Source of the DNA: Erythrobacter sp. CCH5-A1
GTDB lineage: Bacteria > Pseudomonadota > Alphaproteobacteria > Sphingomonadales > Sphingomonadaceae
Assembly (NCBI RefSeq): GCF_001557115.1
Contig: NZ_LSKQ01000140.1
Coordinates: 1 to 56,745 of the forward strand
Reading direction: 5' to 3'
Length of the DNA: 56,745 nucleotides
Shown: in pieces, positions 49,251 to 56,745 of the stretch
Numbering within the stretch: position 1 is the stretch's first letter
Layout of the letters: every line of letters begins with the position of its first letter
Translations under genes and position numbers: made by a program
The notes under the pieces: model-generated
Told to the model about the DNA's origin: nothing
The model's database searches: none
Seen by the model: only the letters and a program-made list of their open reading frames with translations

Positions 49251-49910
49251 CTACCCCTTGAAGCCTTGCGCGATCACATACCACTCCGACGATCCCTTGC
49301 GGCTCGCCGGCGGCTTGGCGTGCTTGACGCTCGCAAAGTGCTTCTTGAGCAGGGCGAGCAGATCGGTGTCGGTCCCGCCTGCCAGCACCTTGGCGACGAA
49401 GCCGCCGCCCGGCGCGAGGTTCTCGACCGCGAACCATGCGCCCGCCTCGACCAGGCCCATGGTGCGCAGATGATCGGTCTGCTTGTGGCCGACGGTGTTG
49501 GCCGCCATGTCCGAGATCACCAGATCGGGCGGGCCGCCCAGCGCCTCGGCGAGCAGCGCGGGGGCCTTGTCGTCCATGAAATCCATCTGGAAGATGGTCA
49601 CGCCGTCCAATGGCTCGACCGGCAGGAGGTCGATGCCCACCACCTCGGCCCTGGGACGCTTCTGCCGCACCACCTGCGCCCAGCCGCCCGGCGCGATGCC
49701 GAGGTCGACCACGCGGGTGGCGCCCTTCAGGAGGCCGAATTTCTCGTCGAGCTCGATCAGCTTGTAGGCCGCGCGGCTGCGGTAGCCGTCGGCCTTGGCC
49801 TGTTTCACGTAAGGGTCGTTGAGCTGGCGTTCGAGCCAGCGCACCTGCGATGCGGTGCGGCCCTTGGCGGTCTTGACGCGCTTGCCAGTGTCCTTGGCAC
49901 CGCGGGTCAT
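49251..49910 (-). CDS. rlmE: 23S rRNA 2'-O-methyltransferase RlmE (FtsJ/RrmJ)
   Basis: A 219-aa SAM-dependent methyltransferase that modifies a uridine in 23S rRNA helix 92. The K-D-K-E catalytic tetrad is visible: K50, D134 (DLVISDMA), K174 (FVAKVL) and E209 (SSEWYV). The SAM-binding motif is DLGIAPGGW at 69-77. ATG 49910 is chosen because the family begins near it, and it overlaps the Ppx/GppA gene stop by four bases. The N-terminal 45 residues are basic, as usual. Confidence 0.96.
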   Translation of the reverse strand: MTRGAKDTGKRVKTAKGRTASQVRWLERQLNDPYVKQAKADGYRSRAAYKLIELDEKFGLLKGATRVVDLGIAPGGWAQVVRQKRPRAEVVGIDLLPVEPLDGVTIFQMDFMDDKAPALLAEALGGPPDLVISDMAANTVGHKQTDHLRTMGLVEAGAWFAVENLAPGGGFVAKVLAGGTDTDLLALLKKHFASVKHAKPPASRKGSSEWYVIAQGFKG

Positions 49911-51151
49911 TGCCTGCTGCGCCCGTTCCCGCGCTGGCTCTTGAGCGCCTTCAAAGAGCGTTCCGACTGGAGCTCGGCGGCCATGATGCTTCTGAGAATG
50001 CCCTCGCGAATGCCGCGATCGGCGACGCCCAGCCGGCGCGCGGGCCACAGGTCGAGGATCGCCTCAAGGATCGCACAGCCCGCCACCACCAGATCCGCCC
50101 GGTCCTGCCCGATGCAGGGCAGGCTCGCGCGTTCATAGGGCGTCATTACCGATAGCCGCGCGCTGATCCCGCGCATCTCGCCCGCGGGCACGATCAGGCC
50201 GTCGACTGCCTTGCGGTCATAGCTCGGCAGCTCGAGATAGAGGCTGGCGAGCGTCGTCACCGTGCCGCTGGTGCCCAGCAGGCGGATGTCGGGGTGCTGC
50301 GCGGCATCCGCGACCCGCGCGGCGAAAGGCGCGAAGCTCTCCGAGACCATTTCACGCATCCGCGCAAAGCGGGCGAGGCGCGCGGTCTCACTGTCCTCGC
50401 CGCGGCCGACCGTGTCGGTCAGGCTGACCACGCCCCACGGCACGCTCTGCCAGTCGAGAATGCGCGGCACGCGGGCATTGGGGTCGGACTCGACCAGCAC
50501 CAGCTCGGTCGAGCCCCCGCCGATATCGAAGATCACCGCCGGTCCGTCCCCCGCCTCGAGCAGGATGTGGCAGCCCAGCACCGCCAGCCGCGCCTCTTCC
50601 TCGGCGCTGATGATGTCCAATGCGATGCCCGTCTCGCGCCGCACGCGTTCGATGAATTCGGGGCCGTTGGCGGCACGGCGGCAGGCCTCGGTCGCGACCG
50701 AGCGGGCGAGGCGCACGTTGCGGCGCTGGAGCTTGTCGGCGCAGATGTTGAGCGCGCCCAGTGTGCGCTCCATCGCCGCGTCCGACAGGCGCCCGGAGGT
50801 CGCCAGCCCCTCGCCCAGCCGGACCACCCGGCTGAAGGCGTCGATCACCGTGAAATCGCGTCCCGAGGGGCGCGCGATCAGCAGCCGGCAATTGTTGGTG
50901 CCAAGGTCGAGCGCGGCATAGGCCTCGCCGTGGGCGGACGGCTTGATCGCGCCGATGTCGGCCAGATCGGGCCGCGCGCGGTCCTGCCCCTTGGCGGGGC
51001 GCACGGGTCTGCGCGCATCGCGACCGCCGCCGGCGGTGCGCGAATCGGGCTGAGGGGGGCGCTTGTAGCGGAAATCGGCTACCTTGCCGGACTTGCCGCC
51101 CCGGTTTTTCCCAGCACTTCTATTCCTGTCCGGCGGGAGTGTTTCCGCCAT
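49907..51151 (-). CDS. Ppx/GppA family exopolyphosphatase / (p)ppGpp phosphatase
   Basis: A 414-aa protein. A basic, low-complexity N-terminal extension of about 75 residues precedes the ASKHA fold: phosphate 1 AALDLGTNNCRLLIA, phosphate 2 DIGGGSTELVLV, and LLGTSGTVTTLAS. These enzymes remove terminal phosphates from polyphosphate or convert pppGpp to ppGpp; which one cannot be told by eye. It is upstream of rlmE with overlapping ends. The start at 51151 includes the basic extension; a later start near residue 76 is possible. Confidence 0.92.
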   Translation of the reverse strand: MAETLPPDRNRSAGKNRGGKSGKVADFRYKRPPQPDSRTAGGGRDARRPVRPAKGQDRARPDLADIGAIKPSAHGEAYAALDLGTNNCRLLIARPSGRDFTVIDAFSRVVRLGEGLATSGRLSDAAMERTLGALNICADKLQRRNVRLARSVATEACRRAANGPEFIERVRRETGIALDIISAEEEARLAVLGCHILLEAGDGPAVIFDIGGGSTELVLVESDPNARVPRILDWQSVPWGVVSLTDTVGRGEDSETARLARFARMREMVSESFAPFAARVADAAQHPDIRLLGTSGTVTTLASLYLELPSYDRKAVDGLIVPAGEMRGISARLSVMTPYERASLPCIGQDRADLVVAGCAILEAILDLWPARRLGVADRGIREGILRSIMAAELQSERSLKALKSQRGNGRSRQ

Positions 51152-51263
51152 TTTCGCAATGCTTTCATATCACCGCGCGCAAACCCTCCACGCGCACGGC
51201 ACTTGGCGCGCAAGTTATCGCAAGGCCGGGTCCCGCGCAAGCAGCCAGCACCACGAGGGCGCT

Positions 51264-51292
51264 TGACCTCGGGCGAACGCGAAACTAGGGAG
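51264..51292 (+). promoter_or_regulatory. Candidate promoter for tRNA-Gln
   Basis: TTGACC (51264-51269) and TAGGGA (51287-51292) are 17 bases apart, with the tRNA beginning about 45 bases further on. Confidence 0.5.
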
Positions 51293-51336
51293 CGCGCTCG
51301 CCGAGCCCGCCACAGGCCCGCACGGCGCATGGCCGA

Positions 51337-51410
51337 TGCCCCGTCCTCTAATGGTAAGAGAGCGGACTCTGACTCCGTCAATCAAGGTTCGAATCCTTGC
51401 GGGGCATCCA
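51337..51410 (+). tRNA. tRNA-Gln (anticodon CTG)
   Basis: A complete tRNA gene with CCA encoded. Acceptor arms TGCCCCG and CGGGGCA pair; the D-arm contains CCTCTAATGGTAAGAG; the anticodon stem GCGGA/TCCGT closes the loop CTCTGAC with anticodon CTG; the T-arm is AAGGTTCGAATCCTT with a normal TTCGAAT loop. The anticodon reads CAG glutamine codons. No prophage or island is seen next to it. Confidence 0.93.
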
Positions 51411-51484
51411 GCCTTCCCCTCCCCGGTCGCGCCTTGAGCAGGGTGAAACCCGTTGGGGGACTATAGTCGGCGCGGCGCGCGGGA

Positions 51485-52327
51485 CTAGCCCCAGCCCTGT
51501 TCGCGCAAAGCTGCCTGCATCGCCCGGCTGACGGGGACGGTAAGGCCGGTCTGCAGCGTCAGTTCGGCCTTGCCCTCGCGCCGCGCCAGCCGCTCCACCG
51601 CGCCGCGCGCCGCCCACCAGCTGCGATGGACGCGCGCGCCCGCCGCCTCGGGCAGCAGCGCGCAGGCATCGGTCATGCGCATCAGCACGAGGTCGCTCCC
51701 CGCATCGGTGTGGATGCGCAGATAGTGGTCCTCGGCCTCGATCGCGATCAGCCGCGCCTGCCTGAGGCGCACGGGAAGCTTCTCGGCCATGAGGTCGGGC
51801 AGGGCCGGAAGCGGGTCGGGCGCGCCCAGCGGATCGGCGCGCCCGGCAGGTCCGGGATCGCTGGCGGGCACCGGCACGGGCGCTCCGGGTGTCGCCCCAT
51901 CCGGCACGGCGGCGAGGTGGTTGATCGTGGTCAGCACCAGCGCCACCATCAGCACCGTCAGGCCGAAGAACACCACTACCCCCGGCGTGATCGCGTCGAG
52001 CCCGAAGAACAGGGCGGTCGCAACGATCACCATGAAGGTGTGCGGCACCGACACCAAGAGCGCGACCACCGCGATCTCGGTCCAGCGGCGTCCGGCGAGG
52101 CCCCCCCACGCGCTCACCGCCGTCTGCACCGCGATGCCGAGCAGCGAGCCGGGCAGGATCACGCTCGCCCAGTAGAGCAGCCGGTAGCCGAAGGGTGCCT
52201 GTCCGGTGTTCATCGCCCCGAGCACCGCCAGCACCACCGCCGCGGCCAGCCCGATAGCCAGCCCGCGCAGCGTGCGGGCGCGCAGCGGCCGTGCATTTGG
52301 CGAAGCGTGAAGTGCAGCCTGGTTCAT
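51485..52327 (-). CDS. LytTR-domain membrane regulator
   Basis: A 280-aa protein with about four membrane segments in the first 135 residues, a Pro/Ala-rich linker, and a C-terminal LytTR DNA-binding domain (LIAIEAEDHYLRIHTDAGSDLVLMRMTDAC...RVHRSWWAARGAVE). This is the layout of membrane-bound LytTR regulators, which bind direct repeats in promoters. No dedicated target is adjacent, though the divergent DUF2141/carotenoid oxygenase pair shares its upstream region. ATG 52327 is used. Confidence 0.88.
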   Translation of the reverse strand: MNQAALHASPNARPLRARTLRGLAIGLAAAVVLAVLGAMNTGQAPFGYRLLYWASVILPGSLLGIAVQTAVSAWGGLAGRRWTEIAVVALLVSVPHTFMVIVATALFFGLDAITPGVVVFFGLTVLMVALVLTTINHLAAVPDGATPGAPVPVPASDPGPAGRADPLGAPDPLPALPDLMAEKLPVRLRQARLIAIEAEDHYLRIHTDAGSDLVLMRMTDACALLPEAAGARVHRSWWAARGAVERLARREGKAELTLQTGLTVPVSRAMQAALREQGWG

Positions 52328-52443
52328 CTCGCGTATCCGGCGCCGCAGCTTGCGAAAGTTGGCGCGACGCCGTGCCTTAGCGAGGGCATCGGGGGTCTCG
52401 CAAGGCCCGCTTCGCAAGGGCCGGGATCACGGAGACACGCAAC

Positions 52444-52923
52444 ATGAACACCCGCCTCATCGCCCCGCTTCTGCTCGCCGCCGCCGCACTGCCGCTGGGC
52501 GGATGCGCGATCTCGATCAACGACCCCGGCGCGCCCTCGCCGTCGGTCGCGCGGGCTGCCGCCGCAAGCCTGACGATCCGCTTCGAGGGGATCGAGACCC
52601 CCAGGGGCCAGATCATGCTGAGCGTCTTCGACAATGCCGCGACGCACGACCAGAACGGCGCTCCGGTCCGCGTTGCCGCCGTTCCGGTAGAGGGCACGAT
52701 CGCGCTCGCCAGCTTCGAGGGGCTCGCGCCGGGCGACTATGCGGTGAAGGCCTTCCACGACGTCGACGGGGACGGCAAGATGGGCACCAACCCCTTCGGC
52801 ATGCCGCTCGAACCCTATGCCTTCTCGAACGACGCCAAGGCGCAAGGCGGCCCGCCGCGCTGGGAGGCGGCGCGTTTCCCCATCGCCGCCGGGGCGAACA
52901 CCATCCGCATCACCATCAAGTAA
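52444..52923 (+). CDS. DUF2141 domain lipoprotein
   Basis: A 159-aa protein with a lipobox signal (ALPLGGC) followed by a DUF2141 domain, recognised by the strand-rich text IMLSVFDNAATHD, GLAPGDYAVKAFHDVDGDGKMGTN and PFGMPLEPYAFSND. The DVDGDGKMGT loop could bind calcium. It is commonly found near carotenoid-related genes, as here. It lies 14 bases before the carotenoid oxygenase gene on the same strand, so the two form an operon. Confidence 0.9.
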   Translation: MNTRLIAPLLLAAAALPLGGCAISINDPGAPSPSVARAAAASLTIRFEGIETPRGQIMLSVFDNAATHDQNGAPVRVAAVPVEGTIALASFEGLAPGDYAVKAFHDVDGDGKMGTNPFGMPLEPYAFSNDAKAQGGPPRWEAARFPIAAGANTIRITIK

Positions 52924-52937
52924 GGGGGGCAAGACAG

Positions 52938-54374
52938 ATGCTCGATCGCCGTGAACTGCTCCGCCGCGGGATGCTCGCCGCCGGGGCCGCCGCCATGCCC
53001 TCTGTGCTCGCCGCGCAGGTCAAGCCGGCCGCCGACTGGACGCTCGGCGTCACCGATGTGCTGACGGACATCACACGCCGGCCGCTCACCCGGCTCCACG
53101 GCAAGGCGCCCGCCCTCACCGGCACGCTCTACCGCAACGGCCCGGCGCGCTTCCGGCGCGGGGCGAGCAGCGTCACCCACTGGTTCGATGGTGACGGGCT
53201 GGTGCGCGCCTGGCGGATCGAGGAGGGCAACGCGAGCCTCGCCGCGCGCTTCGTCGACACGCCCAAGCGGCGGCTCGAGGAGCGGCTGGGCGCGATCGTC
53301 CAGCCCGGCTTCGGCACGCCCGCGCGCTCCGGCAGCGAACTGGGCGGACCGGACGATGCCAACGCGGCGAACACCCATGTGATCGCCGCAGGCGGCCAGC
53401 TGCTGGCGCTGTGGGAGGCGGGATCGCCCTTCGCGCTCGACCCCGAGACGCTGGCGACGCGCGGGCCGGTGACCTTCCGGAGCGACCTTGCGCAGATGCC
53501 CTTCCTCGCGCACCCGCGGATCGAGCCCTCGGGCCGGATCTGGAACATCGGATCGGGCGGCGATCATGCCTTCATCTGGCGGCTTTCCGCCGACGGCAAG
53601 TTCGAGGCGGGCGAGACCATCCGCCTGCCGATGGCGAGCTACATGCACGATTTCACCGCGACCGCCCGGCATCTCGTGATCCTGTGCCAGCCCTGGGTGC
53701 AGACCTCGCACAGCGTGCCCTATCTGCGGAGCCTCGAATGGCAGCCCGAGCGCGGGAGCCGGGTGCTGGTGATCGACAAGGACGACCTCACCAAGCGCCG
53801 CGAATACGAGCTGCCGCCGCTGATGTTCTTCCACTTGGGCGATGCGTGGGAGGAGGCCGACGGCACGATCCGCTTCGACGGGTGCTTCCACAAGGACCCG
53901 GCCTTCCCGGTGTTAGGCGCCGCAGCGCTCGTCGAGGGGCGGCGCGAACACAGCGAGATGCCTGCGCTCACCCTCGTCACCCTGCGCCCCGATGGCCGCG
54001 CCGACCTTTCTGCGGCCGGGATCACCGCCGAATTCCCCCGCGCCGCGCCCGAGATCGCGGGCCTGCCGCGCAGCAAGACGGTGTTCGTCGGCGACTACAG
54101 CAACGACAGGCCCTTCGCCCGCGCGGTCGGGATCTGGGACTGGGACAAGGGCAGCGCCGACCGCTTCGATTTCGGCCCTGCACAGCTGGTCGAGGAATTC
54201 GTGCCCGCAGGCGACCACCTGATCGGCACGACGCTCAACCTTGCCGCAGGTGCAAGCGAGCTCCACGTCTTCGACGCGCGCCGCATCGCCGATGGCCCGG
54301 TCGCCTCGTGGCGCAGCGATGTCGCTTTGCCGCTGTCCTTCCACGGCAGCTGGGTGGCGCGGACGGGGGCCTGA
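52938..54374 (+). CDS. Carotenoid oxygenase family protein, Tat-exported
   Basis: A 478-aa protein of the RPE65/CCD family, which cleaves double bonds of carotenoids or stilbene-like substrates with Fe(II). Four His iron ligands are in place: H192 (LAHPRIEP), H237 (YMHDF), H299 (FFHLGDAW) and H469 (SFHGSW). The N-terminus MLDRRELLRRGMLAAGAAAMP is a twin-arginine signal, so the folded enzyme appears to be exported. That is unusual for this cytosolic or membrane-associated family. Start ATG 52938, with GGGG upstream. It is paired with the DUF2141 lipoprotein. Confidence 0.9.
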   Translation: MLDRRELLRRGMLAAGAAAMPSVLAAQVKPAADWTLGVTDVLTDITRRPLTRLHGKAPALTGTLYRNGPARFRRGASSVTHWFDGDGLVRAWRIEEGNASLAARFVDTPKRRLEERLGAIVQPGFGTPARSGSELGGPDDANAANTHVIAAGGQLLALWEAGSPFALDPETLATRGPVTFRSDLAQMPFLAHPRIEPSGRIWNIGSGGDHAFIWRLSADGKFEAGETIRLPMASYMHDFTATARHLVILCQPWVQTSHSVPYLRSLEWQPERGSRVLVIDKDDLTKRREYELPPLMFFHLGDAWEEADGTIRFDGCFHKDPAFPVLGAAALVEGRREHSEMPALTLVTLRPDGRADLSAAGITAEFPRAAPEIAGLPRSKTVFVGDYSNDRPFARAVGIWDWDKGSADRFDFGPAQLVEEFVPAGDHLIGTTLNLAAGASELHVFDARRIADGPVASWRSDVALPLSFHGSWVARTGA

Positions 54375-54391
54375 AGCCCGGCCCCCGTTTT
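54363..54391 (+). terminator. Terminator of the carotenoid oxygenase gene
   Basis: ACGGGGGC (54363-54370) and GCCCCCGT (54381-54388) form a GC-rich stem followed by TTT. The left arm overlaps the stop codon region. Confidence 0.72.
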
Positions 54392-54469
54392 GCGCGCAAT
54401 CGCCGCCGCGGGCGCGCCCCGCTGCCCTAGCCTATTGCGGGGGTGGCGGGGCTCTGGCAGGGGCGAGCC

Positions 54470-55357
54470 ATGACCGATCATGACCTGACCAACCGGAAAT
54501 TCTACCGCGCCGGCGAGGAAACCCGCTTTGCCGAAGGCGGTCCCGAGCGCACCCCGCAGACCGCGCATCCGGCCTACAAGCTCGCCTTCCGCGACACCGA
54601 TTTCCTGCTGCGCGACGAGCTGCGCCCCGTGCGTTTCCAGCTTGAGCTGCTGAAGCCCGAGATGCTGCTCGACGAGGCGCGGGTGGGTTCGACGCTGGTG
54701 ATGTACGGCTCGGCCCGCATCCCTTCGCCCGCACAGGCCGAAGCGCGCATCGAGGCCGCGAAGAACGGCAGCGAGTATGACCGCAAGGTCGCCGAGCGTC
54801 TTGCCGCCAAGGCGAAGTATTACGACGAGGCCTATGCCCTCGCGCGGCTTGTCAGCGAGAAGGGCATCATCGAGAATGGCCTTCGCCAGTTCGTCGTCAC
54901 CACCGGCGGCGGCCCCTCGATCATGGAGGCGGGCAACCGCGGCGCTTCCGACGCGGGGAGCGAATCGATCGGGCTCAACATCGTGCTGCCCCACGAGCAG
55001 GCGCCCAATCCCTATGTGACGCCCTACCTCAGCTTCCAGTTCCACTACTTCGCCCTCAGGAAGATGCACTTCCTGCTGCGCGCGCGGGCGGTGGCGGTGT
55101 TCCCCGGCGGCTTCGGGACGTTCGACGAATTCTTCGAGCTCGTCACCCTGATCCAGACTGGGAAGATGAAGCCGATGCCGATCATCCTGTTCGGGCGCGA
55201 GTTCTGGACGCGCGTGGTCGATTTCGAGGCGCTGGCGGAGGAGGGTGTGATCTCGAAGAGCGACCTCGACCTGTTCACCTGGGTCGAGACGGCGGAGGAG
55301 GCCTGGGCCTGCATCGCCGATTTCTACGACATCAAGGACCCGATGGCGGAGGATTAA
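54470..55357 (+). CDS. LOG family protein (lysine-decarboxylase-like Rossmann protein)
   Basis: A 295-aa protein of the LOG/TIGR00730 type, with the phosphoribohydrolase-associated motifs GGGPSIMEAGNRGA and FPGGFGTFDEFFE. The family includes cytokinin-activating phosphoribohydrolases, although the large forms like this one are mostly uncharacterised. ATG 54470 is chosen with GGGGCGAG upstream. The stop is followed after two bases by the next gene, whose ribosome-binding site lies within this one. Confidence 0.9.
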   Translation: MTDHDLTNRKFYRAGEETRFAEGGPERTPQTAHPAYKLAFRDTDFLLRDELRPVRFQLELLKPEMLLDEARVGSTLVMYGSARIPSPAQAEARIEAAKNGSEYDRKVAERLAAKAKYYDEAYALARLVSEKGIIENGLRQFVVTTGGGPSIMEAGNRGASDAGSESIGLNIVLPHEQAPNPYVTPYLSFQFHYFALRKMHFLLRARAVAVFPGGFGTFDEFFELVTLIQTGKMKPMPIILFGREFWTRVVDFEALAEEGVISKSDLDLFTWVETAEEAWACIADFYDIKDPMAED

Positions 55358-55359
55358 AA

Positions 55360-55746
55360 ATGAGCAGGTCGCTTCTTCTATTCTGTGCATGCTGCACAAT
55401 CTTTGTCGCTCCCGCCAGCGCGGCACAAGAGAATGGTCCTGTAGAGAAATGCGTGCTTCGCTATCTGGTTGTAGCACATTTTTATGCTGCCATTAGCAAA
55501 GACGCACGAGATCAAAATAGGCGTGCTCAACTCGAACAGGCGCAGCGTCTGAATTATCGAAGCGCGCGGAACCTCGCCATCCGTAAAGGTCTGGCTTCTG
55601 ATGACGCAACCTTTGCGCGTCATCGGTTGATGAGCGAGAGCTTTCGCCTCTTCGATCCTCTCTACAGAAGCGCGTCACGAGGAGATCCTCAGGTGATGGA
55701 TAGATTAGTTCAAGGCGCGCAGGCGTGTGATAAGCAATTTGGATGA
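55360..55746 (+). CDS. Small secreted protein, no recognised family
   Basis: A 128-aa protein with a signal peptide (RSLLLFCACCTIFVAPASA-AQ). Two Cys in the mature region (EKCVLRY and QACDKQFG, near the ends) could make one disulfide around a helical, polar core (NRRAQLEQAQRLNYRSARNLAIRKG). The codon use is clearly less GC-rich than that of the LOG gene or thiD, which suggests recent acquisition. GGAGGA lies at the end of the LOG gene; translation is likely coupled. Confidence 0.78.
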   Translation: MSRSLLLFCACCTIFVAPASAAQENGPVEKCVLRYLVVAHFYAAISKDARDQNRRAQLEQAQRLNYRSARNLAIRKGLASDDATFARHRLMSESFRLFDPLYRSASRGDPQVMDRLVQGAQACDKQFG

Positions 55747-55785
55747 ATTTTGACCATCTGCTGCTGGTTTAGAGAACGGGCTTTA

Positions 55786-56589
55786 TCACAGAGCGCGCAA
55801 AGCCTGATGCCCCAGCGGGCCGCTGCCCGCGCCATAGCCGGGGGCGGCCTCGATTGCCTTTCTGACGAAGTCGCGCGCCACTGCGACCGCGACAGCCAGC
55901 GGCTCCCCGCGCCCGAGCAGCGTCGCGATAGCGGAGGAAAGCGTGCAGCCGGTGCCGTGGGTGTGGCGCGTCTCGATCCGCGCGTGGATGAAGGATTGCG
56001 GCGCCTCGCCGGGGGCGACCAACACGTCGGTGATTGTCTCGCCGCCCGCATGACCGCCCTTGGCCAGCACTGCCGCGCCGCTCGCGGCGGCGAGTTCCTG
56101 CGCGGCTTCGACCATGGCGTCATGGTTCGGCAGCGCGCGGCCCGCGAGGTGTTCGAGTTCGGGCAGGTTGGGGGTTATCACCGTGGCGAGCGGGAACAGC
56201 CGCGCGCGCAGCGCCGCGACCGCCTCCGGCCCCACCAGCACCGCGCCGCTCGTGGCGATCATCACCGGATCGAGCACCAGCGGCCGCCGCAGCAGCACCA
56301 TCGCGCCCGCGACCTGACGAATCACCGCCTCGTCAGCCAGCATCCCGATCTTGACCGCATCCACTCCGATATCATCCACGCATGAGGCGATCTGGGCGAG
56401 CACCATCTCCGGCGCGATCCCTGTCACCCCCTGCACGCCCAGCGTGTTCTGCGCCGTGATCGCGGTAATGGCGGTCATCGCATAGCCGCCGAGCATGGTG
56501 ATGGTCTTGATGTCGGCCTGAATGCCTGCCCCGCCCGAAGAGTCCGAACCGGCGATGGAGAGGATGCGGGGCGGGGGCGGGGTGCTCAT
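55786..56589 (-). CDS. thiD: Hydroxymethylpyrimidine/phosphomethylpyrimidine kinase
   Basis: A 267-aa ribokinase-fold enzyme that phosphorylates HMP and HMP-phosphate in thiamine synthesis. The signatures LSIAGSDSSGGAGIQADIK at the N-terminus and the C-terminal HTHGTGCTLSSAIA (with catalytic region GTGC) are clear, as is LDPVMIATSGA. ATG 56589 has a GGGGAGC ribosome-binding site; the longer reading is not supported. No other thiamine gene or TPP riboswitch is seen in the window. Confidence 0.97.
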   Translation of the reverse strand: MSTPPPPRILSIAGSDSSGGAGIQADIKTITMLGGYAMTAITAITAQNTLGVQGVTGIAPEMVLAQIASCVDDIGVDAVKIGMLADEAVIRQVAGAMVLLRRPLVLDPVMIATSGAVLVGPEAVAALRARLFPLATVITPNLPELEHLAGRALPNHDAMVEAAQELAAASGAAVLAKGGHAGGETITDVLVAPGEAPQSFIHARIETRHTHGTGCTLSSAIATLLGRGEPLAVAVAVARDFVRKAIEAAPGYGAGSGPLGHQALRAL

Positions 56590-56745
56590 GTGCTCCCCAT
56601 AGCAGGCCGGCATGATCGGCGAGACGGTTTTTGCGAGCATCCCGACCGGCAGCTTCTGGCACGGTGTCGCGCCGGAGCGAATGACCGGAAGTGGGTGATG
56701 GGGTGGACGCCCCCCGACGGCATCGATGTGCCATAGTGGAGGTGT
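56590..56745. other. Window-end non-coding stretch
   Basis: I see no supported gene in these 156 bases. Short ORFs on both strands have no ribosome-binding sites or domain signs. This is probably the upstream region of thiD and of whatever lies beyond the window. Confidence 0.5.

Noticed and set aside
51337..51410. Integration site of a mobile element at tRNA-Gln
   Set aside because: No integrase, direct repeat of the tRNA 3' end or foreign genes are seen on either side.

Overview
The window looks like chromosome of a GC-rich alphaproteobacterium. Gene content fits Sphingomonadales, probably near Erythrobacteraceae: split ruvA/ruvB with an inserted small membrane gene, an ispG-SMR exporter array, a MoxR/DUF58/SpoIIM/RDD operon, a membrane-anchored cytochrome c, and many Tat- or lipobox-exported proteins. 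There is no rRNA and no taxonomic marker protein, so this placement is inference. No phage, insertion sequence, CRISPR array or plasmid function is visible.

Layout. 1-1.8 kb: three co-directional minus-strand genes ending in an SPFH membrane protein with an Arc-like ribbon-helix-helix partner behind a large palindrome, plus a cut-off secreted protein at the edge. 1.9-8.7 kb: a signalling-like patch with a TIR-TM-TPR protein, a small lipoprotein, a secreted serine protease carrying many cysteine-paired Sel1-like repeats, and a SLOG-like multi-pass membrane protein. 8.7-16.9 kb: a CelD-type acetyltransferase, gamma-glutamyltransferase, and a peroxide block (katG, ahpF, ahpC), with a 41-codon cysteine-rich ORF upstream of katG. 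17-21.3 kb: an epimerase, aroC, ruvA, small membrane protein, ruvB. 21.5-22.9 kb: a Gly/Ser-rich exported protein with an exosortase-like tail. 23-27.2 kb: a rhodanese lipoprotein behind acnA, and a DMT permease. 27.4-30.3 kb: two unrelated L,D-transpeptidase-fold proteins either side of a cluster of palindromic repeats.

30.4-35.9 kb is a long co-directional array: ispG, SMR exporter, thioredoxin-like lipoprotein, ParD/ParE with a clear operator, mntP, an HDAC-family hydrolase and a flavin oxidoreductase, many with overlapping or near-abutting ends. 36-39.9 kb carries stand-alone metabolic enzymes and a small secreted protein with a good promoter. 40-47.4 kb is a tightly overlapped operon, DUF4129-DUF4350-MoxR-DUF58-SpoIIM-RDD, whose last gene is a class A beta-lactamase. 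47.5-56.6 kb: pheA, cytochrome c, rlmE-ppx/gppA, tRNA-Gln(CTG), a LytTR regulator, a DUF2141 lipoprotein with a Tat-exported carotenoid oxygenase, a LOG-family protein with a small secreted ORFan, and thiD.

Most of the window is ordinary core genome. The parts most worth following up are the SPFH/RHH/palindrome unit, the TIR-protease-SLOG patch, the beta-lactamase embedded in the MoxR operon, the repeat cluster near 29 kb, the Ser-rich exported protein, and the small cysteine-rich ORF near katG.
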